Assembly: GCA_041855665.1 (NCBI GenBank) | Contig: JBHAEP010000068.1 | Span: 1-19,964, forward strand | Length of the DNA: 19,964 bases | Reading direction: 5' to 3' | Origin: JBHAEP01 sp041855665 | GTDB taxonomy: Bacteria > Patescibacteriota > Saccharimonadia > Saccharimonadales > Saccharimonadaceae | In this document: in pieces, positions 14,525-19,964 of the stretch | Position numbering within the stretch: position 1 is the first letter of the stretch | Layout: every line of letters begins with the position of its first letter | Translations under genes and position numbers: made by a program | Notes under the pieces: generated by a model | What the model saw: the letters and a program-made list of their open reading frames with translations, nothing else | Told to the model about the DNA's origin: nothing | Database searches by the model: none

Positions 14525-16009
14525 ATGGAAATTTTAATCGCTTTAGCTGGCGTAGTTTTTGGCGTTGGTGGAAGTTTTGGCTATTTTAAGCATAAAACTA
14601 AATCTGGATTAAAAACTAGAGATCAGATTATCGCCGACGCCAGGAGTGAAGCTGAGGATATTTTAGCTTCTGGCCGCGAGGAAGTAGCTGAACTGGAAAA
14701 AACTCGACGATCGGAACTAAAAGATATTGAAAATCGCTTAATGGACAGAGAGGTTTCTCTAGATAAAAAACTAGAAGAGTTAGATGCGCGCGCAGAATCT
14801 TTGCGTAAAAATGAGGACGAACTTGATGAACTTAAAGATGAAATCAAGCAAATAAAAAAGCGCCAGACTGCTAATTTGGAAAAAATAGCAGGACTTACAA
14901 AAGATCAGGCTGTTGAAAAATTGATAGCTAGAACCGAGAAAGAAATCTCCGGTGATTTAACTGGACTTATTTCAAAAATGCAAAAAGATGCTATGGAGGA
15001 CGCGGAGGAGCGGGCTCAAACTATCCTTTTAACGGCAATGGAACGAATGAGCAGTGAAGTTACTGCAGAGCGAACAGTAACTGCGGTGAAGCTTACCGAA
15101 GAGGATATGAAAGGTAGAATTATCGGTAAGGAGGGGCGAAATATTCAGGCTTTACAGAGAGCTACAGGTGTTGATATTTTAGTTGACGATACACCAGGTA
15201 TGATTGTATTATCTAGTTTCGATCCCGTTCGTCGACAGGTCGCTAGACTGGTTCTTGAGACTTTAATGAAGGATGGTAGGATTCATCCGGGTCGAATAGA
15301 GGAGGTTGTCGAAAAAGCCGAGCGTCAGATTGAAAAAGAAGTTATTAGGGCTGGTGATGATGCGGCACGTGAGGTGGGTGTCGTTGGTATTCCAAAGGAA
15401 CTATTGAAATTGCTCGGTGAGCTGAAATTCCGAACTAGCTATGGTCAAAACGTCTTATTGCATAGCACTGAAATGGCACATATAGCAGGGCAGATTGCCG
15501 AAGAGCTTGGAGCTGACGTTCGCACTACTAAAATTGCTACACTTTTGCATGACATTGGAAAAGCTGTAACTCATAAGATTTCTGGCAAACATCATCATAT
15601 TGGGGCGGAATTGGCGCAAAAATATGGGCTTTCTGACGCGATAGTTCATGCAATAGAGGCACATCACGATGATATAGAAGCGACAACTCCAGAGGCTTTG
15701 ATTGTTCGCGTGGTGGATGCAGTGAGTGCAGCTCGTCCAGGTGCTAGAAACATTAATGCTGAAAACTTCGCTGAACGAATGCGCGAGTTAGAAAATATCG
15801 CCAAAAGCTTTGCTGGTATTGATAAAGTTTATGCCATTAGTGCCGGCCGAGAGATTCGTGTGATAGTAAACAGTAAAACTGTAGACGATCTTTCATCACT
15901 TCGTTTGGCTCGAGATATTGCTATGAAGATTGAAAGCACAATGCAGTATCCTGGAACGATTAAAGTTAATGTTATCCGAGAAACTCGAGCGGTAGAATTT
16001 GCCAAATAA
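14525..16009 (+). CDS. rny: Ribonuclease Y
   Basis: RNase Y is the membrane-anchored endoribonuclease that starts mRNA decay in many bacteria lacking RNase E. The 494 residues have the full build: an N-terminal membrane helix (1-21), a long charged coiled coil (about 30-165), a KH domain with GRIIGKEGRN (197-206), and an HD domain with His313 (LLHSTEMAHIAG), the His342-Asp343 pair in LHDIGKAVTH, HHHIG (356-360 region) and EAHHDD. The C-terminal region is complete, ending in IKVNVIRETRAVEF. GAAAGGA gives a proper ribosome binding site eight bases before the ATG. It follows tsaEB but has a long leader of its own and is closed by a shared terminator with the convergent pseudopilin. Confidence 0.98.
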   Translation: MEILIALAGVVFGVGGSFGYFKHKTKSGLKTRDQIIADARSEAEDILASGREEVAELEKTRRSELKDIENRLMDREVSLDKKLEELDARAESLRKNEDELDELKDEIKQIKKRQTANLEKIAGLTKDQAVEKLIARTEKEISGDLTGLISKMQKDAMEDAEERAQTILLTAMERMSSEVTAERTVTAVKLTEEDMKGRIIGKEGRNIQALQRATGVDILVDDTPGMIVLSSFDPVRRQVARLVLETLMKDGRIHPGRIEEVVEKAERQIEKEVIRAGDDAAREVGVVGIPKELLKLLGELKFRTSYGQNVLLHSTEMAHIAGQIAEELGADVRTTKIATLLHDIGKAVTHKISGKHHHIGAELAQKYGLSDAIVHAIEAHHDDIEATTPEALIVRVVDAVSAARPGARNINAENFAERMRELENIAKSFAGIDKVYAISAGREIRVIVNSKTVDDLSSLRLARDIAMKIESTMQYPGTIKVNVIRETRAVEFAK

Positions 16010-16011
16010 TA

Positions 16012-16040
16012 AATAGCTCCATTTTAGGAGCTATTCTTTT
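16012..16040. terminator. Terminator shared by rny and the second pseudopilin
   Basis: A 9-bp perfect stem, AATAGCTCC (16012-16020) with GGAGCTATT (16027-16035) and a 6-base loop, is followed on the plus strand by CTTTT. On the minus strand the tail is only ATTTATTATTT, so it is weaker in that direction. The pseudopilin stop codon (16031-16033) lies in the right arm. Confidence 0.82.
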
Positions 16041-16525
16041 ATCCATTCAGCCCAGTTTTCATCTGACTTATAGCCAGCAAATTTTTGATAGCTACTATCT
16101 AGTCCGGAATCTTGACAACCTTTATTCCACTGATCTTCTGTGGCTGATTTAACTTCAATTTTATCCAGAGAAGTAATATAGAGCGCGTCCTTATAGGTGG
16201 TTCTGGCAATTATGAAAAAGTTTGAATTATCGACGCAAACTAGTAAATTTTCTTGACCGGATATTTTTTGATAGGAAGGCTTTGATACTGTGAATTTTTC
16301 ACTGTTTAAGCCAGAGGATGTGAAGGGTGTTTCGTCGGGGTTTGATTTTTTTAAATAGGCAGTTTCTAGCTTTTTGGCGATCATCTGCAAGTCACTCTTT
16401 ATAGCGCTTATCTGAGAATCTTTAACGACTGAATTGTAGGACATGGATGCTAGGGTAAAAAGTATACCGACAATAACAACCGTAACTAGCACTTCTGTCA
16501 GGGTAAAGCCTTTGTTTTTAAACAT
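16031..16525 (-). CDS. Type IV pilin-like protein (pseudopilin), standalone
   Basis: This is a prepilin of 164 residues with a textbook class III signal: MFKNKG leader, cleavage after Gly6, FTLTE with the +5 Glu at residue 11, and a hydrophobic helix about 7-28. The polar domain has two cysteines (97 and 137) that may form the C-terminal disulfide loop typical of pilins. It is a better match to the canonical pilin N-terminus than the first pseudopilin, with which it shares little outside that region. Like the first, it is a single minus-strand gene with an extended -10 six bases before the ATG, no ribosome binding site, and a stop codon embedded in a terminator shared with a plus-strand neighbour. 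It could be a minor pilin or a pilus subunit. Confidence 0.92.
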   Translation of the reverse strand: MFKNKGFTLTEVLVTVVIVGILFTLASMSYNSVVKDSQISAIKSDLQMIAKKLETAYLKKSNPDETPFTSSGLNSEKFTVSKPSYQKISGQENLLVCVDNSNFFIIARTTYKDALYITSLDKIEVKSATEDQWNKGCQDSGLDSSYQKFAGYKSDENWAEWIKE

Positions 16526-16531
16526 AAGTTT

Positions 16532-16540
16532 ATTGTAGCA
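16532..16540 (-). promoter_or_regulatory. Extended -10 promoter of the second pseudopilin
   Basis: On the minus strand, TGC followed by TACAAT (one mismatch to consensus) ends six bases (AAACTT) before the ATG. Spacing is identical to that of the first pseudopilin and tsaE, so a leaderless mRNA is expected. Confidence 0.6.
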
Positions 16541-16593
16541 TGAAAAAAATAAAAAATATTAAAATAAGTCTAGTATTTTTTTAGAAAATAAGC

Positions 16594-16599
16594 TATAAT
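16594..16599 (+). promoter_or_regulatory. -10 element for tRNA-Pro
   Basis: A perfect TATAAT stands 15 bases before the first base of the tRNA. Transcription would begin near 16606. It lacks the TGN extension, and no good -35 hexamer is visible at the expected distance. Confidence 0.5.
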
Positions 16600-16614
16600 T
16601 TAGTTATACACTTT

Positions 16615-16691
16615 CGGGGTGTGGCGCAGTTGGCTAGCGCGCGCGGTTTGGGACCGTGAGGTCGAAGGTTCGAGTCCTTTCACCCCGACCA
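16615..16691 (+). tRNA. tRNA-Pro (anticodon TGG)
   Basis: A 77-base cloverleaf. The acceptor stem CGGGGTG (16615-16621) pairs perfectly with CACCCCG (16681-16687), followed by discriminator A and an encoded CCA (16689-16691). The D-arm begins GGCGCAGTTGG. The anticodon loop is TTTGGGA with anticodon TGG, which reads proline codons, on a stem with one G-T pair. The T-arm carries GGTTCGAGTCC. The canonical parts are all present. Confidence 0.97.
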
Positions 16692-16707
16692 TACAAGAAA
16701 TGATTTT

Positions 16708-16735
16708 AATAGTTCCAATTGGAGCTATTTTATTT
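16708..16735 (+). terminator. Terminator after tRNA-Pro
   Basis: AATAGTTCC (16708-16716) pairs with GGAGCTATT (16721-16729) with one wobble around an AATT loop, and TTATTTT follows. The right arm is identical to that of the rny terminator about 700 bases upstream. Confidence 0.75.
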
Positions 16736-16741
16736 TATAAT
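16736..16741 (+). promoter_or_regulatory. Possible -10 element of the glycosyltransferase gene
   Basis: TATAAT lies 30 bases before the ATG at 16772 and just after the tRNA terminator stem. It has no TGN extension and no clear -35, so the assignment is tentative. A TAAAAT nearer the ATG (16756-16761) is an alternative. Confidence 0.35.
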
Positions 16742-16771
16742 TTGGAATTTTTTAGTAAAATAGAGATAATT

Positions 16772-18346
16772 ATGTTTGATAAAGTTAAGAATTTATTTAA
16801 GAAAGATAAAACCAAAAAACTTGAATCTGTCGATTTTGTGGTCGCTTTTGCTGGGGTTTTGACATTTGCTGCCCTATCTCTTGGTAATATTAGCAGGTGG
16901 TCAATTTGGTTCGACGAAGCTTTTAGTGCTTATTTAATCAGGTTTAATTATTTTGATGTGGCTAGGTATACGTCAACCGATGTTCACCCTCCACTTTATT
17001 ACTGGATACTGAAATTTTGGAGTCAGGTTTTTGGTAACAGTGAGCTAGCTTTGCGTAGTTTGAGTTTGGTGTTTATATTAACTGCAATTATTTTCGTTTG
17101 GTATTTTATTAGAAAATATTTTGGTCGCGGCGCATCGGTTGTTTCAATGTCATTGATGGCGATTGCGCCTTTAATGATGCGATATAGTGAAGAAGCTAGG
17201 ATGTACGGAATGGCGATGTTTATTGTTGTCGCAGCTACATTTACTCTGTTTTCTATCGTTAAAAAGCCAACTAAAAGAAAATATATTATCTATGGAGTGT
17301 TAATTTCACTCGGAATGTGGACGCACTATTTCACTGCGATAATGTGGTTATCTCACTGGGCTTGGCGATTTTGGTATGTTCACCGGCACAAGCAGTCTTT
17401 CTGGACGAAGCCGTGGATTTTGACTCATATTGCTGCGGTAGCTTCTTTTGTGCCATGGATGCCATTTATGGTGAAGCAGCTTTCGGGTGTTCAGGGGGGT
17501 GGTTTTTGGATTCAGCCAATAAACTTCAGCACTCCATTTAGCTTCATAGGTACGATTTTTATGTATCGGGATTCAAGTGAATCTACTGGATATTTTGCAA
17601 TTCTTGGCATCATTTCTTTGATTATCGGCGTATCTTTAGCTGTTAAATCTTTTGGAAAGCTAAAAGGCGACAAAAAGGATCTGTTTAGTCTAATTTGCTT
17701 TATGGCTTTGATGCCAATGGTTATCTTGATGGTACTGTCGCTTCCACCGCTTCGTCCGTCTTTTGTTGATAGGTATTTAGTTCCGGCTTTGCCTTTTTGG
17801 TCTGCTCTGGTTGGTATTTCTGTGGCGACTTTCTGGAGGGAAAAGACAAAATTCCGTTTTAATGCTGCTAAGATTTTATTCGTAACTTGCATGATTATGT
17901 CGATTTCGGGGGTTTTTTATCTTTATCAGATCGGCAACTATAATAAGCATGCGAATGACAATTTAATGATTCGACCTTTGATACAGGAGATATTCAAGAG
18001 GTCTAACCCAGGCGAGAAGATAGTTGCTAATTCTTCTTGGCGTTTTTATGAAACTCACTATTATCAGACTGAAATCAATCCGGTTTATTTTGAAGCGACT
18101 GATGATATTGACTGGGGCTCTTATGATATGCTGCGCTACAACGACTATAGGAAAATTTACGATACACCTAAATTCGCCGCAGATAACGGCGGAGAGATTT
18201 GGTATGTAGGTGATTGGAAATATGGCGAAGTTGAATTTCCTAAAGAGGGAAACTGGAAGATAATTCAAGAGGTTAAAGCTCCGGGTTCTAATGATTCTGA
18301 AAAGATGATTCGAGCCGTAAAGCTAAGACTTACTAGCGCGGAATAA
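16772..18346 (+). CDS. GT-C fold membrane glycosyltransferase (PMT/ArnT-like, DUF2723/GT39-type)
   Basis: This integral membrane glycosyltransferase probably uses a polyprenyl-phosphate sugar and adds a sugar to an envelope glycan or protein on the outer face of the membrane; the acceptor is unknown. Counting from the ATG (524 residues), the first external loop carries the acidic pair Asp48-Glu49 (WFDEAFS), where GT-C enzymes hold their catalytic Asp. DVHPPLYYW (70-78) is the classic family motif. About ten or more hydrophobic helices follow to about residue 400, and a C-terminal soluble domain lies at about 400-524. An open frame continues upstream into the tRNA, but those residues are tRNA sequence read as codons, so ATG 16772 (MFDKVKNLFKK) is chosen. 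Its 3' end overlaps the convergent acyltransferase by 14 bases. Confidence 0.85.
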   Translation: MFDKVKNLFKKDKTKKLESVDFVVAFAGVLTFAALSLGNISRWSIWFDEAFSAYLIRFNYFDVARYTSTDVHPPLYYWILKFWSQVFGNSELALRSLSLVFILTAIIFVWYFIRKYFGRGASVVSMSLMAIAPLMMRYSEEARMYGMAMFIVVAATFTLFSIVKKPTKRKYIIYGVLISLGMWTHYFTAIMWLSHWAWRFWYVHRHKQSFWTKPWILTHIAAVASFVPWMPFMVKQLSGVQGGGFWIQPINFSTPFSFIGTIFMYRDSSESTGYFAILGIISLIIGVSLAVKSFGKLKGDKKDLFSLICFMALMPMVILMVLSLPPLRPSFVDRYLVPALPFWSALVGISVATFWREKTKFRFNAAKILFVTCMIMSISGVFYLYQIGNYNKHANDNLMIRPLIQEIFKRSNPGEKIVANSSWRFYETHYYQTEINPVYFEATDDIDWGSYDMLRYNDYRKIYDTPKFAADNGGEIWYVGDWKYGEVEFPKEGNWKIIQEVKAPGSNDSEKMIRAVKLRLTSAE

Positions 18347-19427
18347 AACGCTTAATAATCGGTATTTTTATTATTATATAGGTGATAAAAATACAGAATA
18401 TGCCATAAATCGTATTTAGTAGAATCGGTGAAATTGGTAAGCTAATCTCTTCTGCATTAGGTAGAAGGTTTATTATTAACATGATGGCAATACCGTGGCA
18501 TATGTAAGCCGTTAGCGAGTGGGTGCCGATATAGTATAGAAAGTTCCAGCGAGGATTTTGAAGTATTGGTAGTAATTTTTGAAATATAAAAAATAGGGAC
18601 ATAAACCAGAATGTAGTTATGATTAATCTCGGTGGATAGAAATAGTCAATAAAGAATAGATCCTTTAATTGATGGGATAGGTTTCCAGGTAGAGTATTTG
18701 GGTAGAAATTTGATGCAACGGATAACACTAGACTAATTAAACTGATCATATGAATTGATATGGTAATATTTTTTTGTTTTTTAAGATCTAGTTTGTCCCA
18801 GGTTGTTTTTATGGCGGGGAAGTAAAAGCCGATTATCATAGGGATTACAAAAATTATTTGCCAGATTAGCCATTTTATTTCTAGGTTTATACCGAGTATG
18901 TAGAGTCCGGCGCTCACCAAAAAGACTAATAGGGTTAACCTTTTACGTAACATGGCAATGAAAGGTATTGCGAGAAGCATAATTAAAGCATATATGGCTA
19001 AGAAGTAGACCCAAGCGTAAGGTTGCTGGAGGGTTGTTATTTCCCACCAGGCTGAAGTCCAGTCGTTTTTAGCAATTTCCGGCCCCCACATTGGCTTTAG
19101 ATTTTCTTGCCAGGCAAAAAATAGATAAAATACACTGCCGATGATAGCCCATAGCCATAGAACTAAAGACCTAGAAATTAGTTTTTTAATAACTTCAATA
19201 AATGGCTTTGCTATGGATTTATATCCGCGAACATATCCAACCAAAAATCCAGCTAGTATTACAAAACCTTCGGCCGCAGTCATCCAAAGTTCGGCTTTTC
19301 CGGTGAAAATAATTAAAAAACTTGGCCACAACCAAAGATGGTCGATTATGATAATGCAAATAAACCAACCTCGAAGATAGTCGAGGCTTAAGAATCTTTG
19401 CGATTGGTTGGCTATAGTTTTTGTCAT
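18333..19427 (-). CDS. OpgC-like membrane acyltransferase
   Basis: This multi-spanning membrane protein of 364 residues fits the OpgC/acyltransferase-3-like group, which transfers acyl or succinyl groups to extracytoplasmic glycans. The N-terminus carries LDYLRGWFICIIIIDH (15-30), with the Arg and His conserved in this group, and AAEGFVILAGFLVGYVRG (51-68) is the second hallmark. About ten hydrophobic helices follow. The ATG shares its A with the TAA stop of gatD (TAATG), so the two are translationally coupled. The substrate cannot be told; the pairing suggests a cell wall or linked glycan modification. Convergent 14-base overlap with the glycosyltransferase gene. Confidence 0.78.
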   Translation of the reverse strand: MTKTIANQSQRFLSLDYLRGWFICIIIIDHLWLWPSFLIIFTGKAELWMTAAEGFVILAGFLVGYVRGYKSIAKPFIEVIKKLISRSLVLWLWAIIGSVFYLFFAWQENLKPMWGPEIAKNDWTSAWWEITTLQQPYAWVYFLAIYALIMLLAIPFIAMLRKRLTLLVFLVSAGLYILGINLEIKWLIWQIIFVIPMIIGFYFPAIKTTWDKLDLKKQKNITISIHMISLISLVLSVASNFYPNTLPGNLSHQLKDLFFIDYFYPPRLIITTFWFMSLFFIFQKLLPILQNPRWNFLYYIGTHSLTAYICHGIAIMLIINLLPNAEEISLPISPILLNTIYGIFCIFITYIIIKIPIIKRFIPR

Positions 19428-19964
19428 TATCGGGGTCGAGATATTGCTGCCTTGCGAGCCTTTTCTATATAAGTGTCGTCTAGTGGTTCAAGTTTGATAG
19501 ATTCTTTAAATTTTTTCTCTAGCGCTTTTTTGATAATCCAGTCGGTGATTTTTGGGTTTTTAGGTAAAATTGACCCATGTAGGTATGTGCCGATAACATT
19601 TTTGTAGATTGCTCCTTCGTGATTGTCTTTGGAGTTATTTCCGGCACCTTTTTTAGTGTTGGCTAATGGTTTGACATTATCGGATAGAAAAGTTTGACCG
19701 CTGTGATTTTCGTAGCCAACAATTTCTCCAAATTCATCAGATTCTGTAACGATATTTCCTATAAGACGCTGGTTGCTGGCTCTTGTTTCAATATCTAAAA
19801 TTCCGATTCCAGGAATTTCGTCGCCGTTAGATGTAATAAAACGATGCCCAAATAATTGATACATTCCACATATCATCAACATTGGAGTGTTGTTTTCGGC
19901 TAAATATTTCAGTTTCGGTGCGATTTTTTGTAGGTCATCTTTGATTTTATTTTGACCAGAATCC
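19427..19964 (-). CDS. gatD: Lipid II isoglutaminyl synthase glutamine amidotransferase subunit GatD (5' end outside window)
   Basis: GatD supplies ammonia from glutamine to MurT, which amidates the D-glutamate of lipid II. The frame continues to the window edge, so the ATG at 19882 is internal (...LAENNTPMLMICGMYQ). Key residues are visible: the nucleophile Cys in MLMICGMYQLFG, RASNQRLIGNIV, the GYENHSGQT loop, and the catalytic His in GTYLHGSILPKNP. This matches the CobB/CobQ-like class I amidotransferase fold with the Cys/His dyad described for S. aureus GatD. The remaining N-terminal part, about a quarter of the protein, is missing at the edge. Its partner murT is expected just beyond the window on the same strand, which is inference. 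Confidence 0.93.
   Translation of the reverse strand, partial: DSGQNKIKDDLQKIAPKLKYLAENNTPMLMICGMYQLFGHRFITSNGDEIPGIGILDIETRASNQRLIGNIVTESDEFGEIVGYENHSGQTFLSDNVKPLANTKKGAGNNSKDNHEGAIYKNVIGTYLHGSILPKNPKITDWIIKKALEKKFKESIKLEPLDDTYIEKARKAAISRPR

Noticed and set aside
14623..14847. Minus-strand serine-rich frame opposite rny
   Set aside because: It is the antisense of the Glu/Lys coiled coil of RNase Y, a common artefact.
16619..16771. Upstream extension of the glycosyltransferase reading frame to an ATG-like start at 16619
   Set aside because: It reads straight through tRNA-Pro, and the added residues are translated tRNA. The ATG at 16772 gives a normal start for the family.
1..19964. Alternative genetic code with TGA as glycine
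   Set aside because: Conserved genes have no in-frame TGA and pilM ends in TGA at the expected place, so the standard code fits.

Overview
The window looks like a chromosomal segment of a Candidate Phyla Radiation bacterium, most likely Saccharibacteria (TM7). This is an inference from small, tightly packed, AT-rich genes with standard codon use, a type IV pilus set without visible outer-membrane parts, RNase Y, a GatD-type peptidoglycan amidotransferase and a very short TsaB. No search could be run to confirm the lineage. Conserved genes read through without internal TGA, so the genetic code is the ordinary bacterial one. All parts look like core chromosome; I see no insertion sequence, prophage or CRISPR array.

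Layout. Bases 1-5019 (+) hold the end of ruvC, a class A penicillin-binding protein, ruvA, ruvB and a membrane-bound bacterial PH-domain protein, closed by a bidirectional terminator. On the other side of that terminator is a lone minus-strand pseudopilin (5039-5431), divergent from recA (+), which is followed by a terminator and recX. RecX converges on a long minus-strand type IV pilus locus, 13441 down to 7244, in the order pilB, pilC, then (after its own promoter) pilM, pilN, pilO, a small one-helix membrane protein and a two-domain PRC-barrel protein. Divergent from pilB are tsaE-tsaB (t6A tRNA modification), then rny (RNase Y). A second lone minus-strand pseudopilin (16031-16525) faces rny across a shared terminator. 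Next come tRNA-Pro(TGG) and a GT-C glycosyltransferase on the plus strand, and finally an OpgC-like acyltransferase and the 3' part of gatD on the minus strand, translationally overlapped.

How the genes work together. RuvABC, RecA and RecX serve homologous recombination. The PBP and GatD build and amidate peptidoglycan, and the glycosyltransferase and acyltransferase probably decorate envelope glycans. The pilus locus encodes the cytoplasmic motor (PilB), platform (PilC) and alignment complex (PilMNO), and the two scattered pseudopilins probably feed the same machine.

The clearest non-coding signal is a recurring extended -10 promoter, TGN followed by TATAAT or TACAAT. In four genes (the PBP, both pseudopilins and tsaE) it stands only 6-7 bases before the ATG, so these mRNAs should be leaderless. 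The most unusual gene-level features are the two uncharacterised genes at the end of the pilus operon, the shortened TsaB and a near-symmetric inverted repeat between recA and the divergent pseudopilin.
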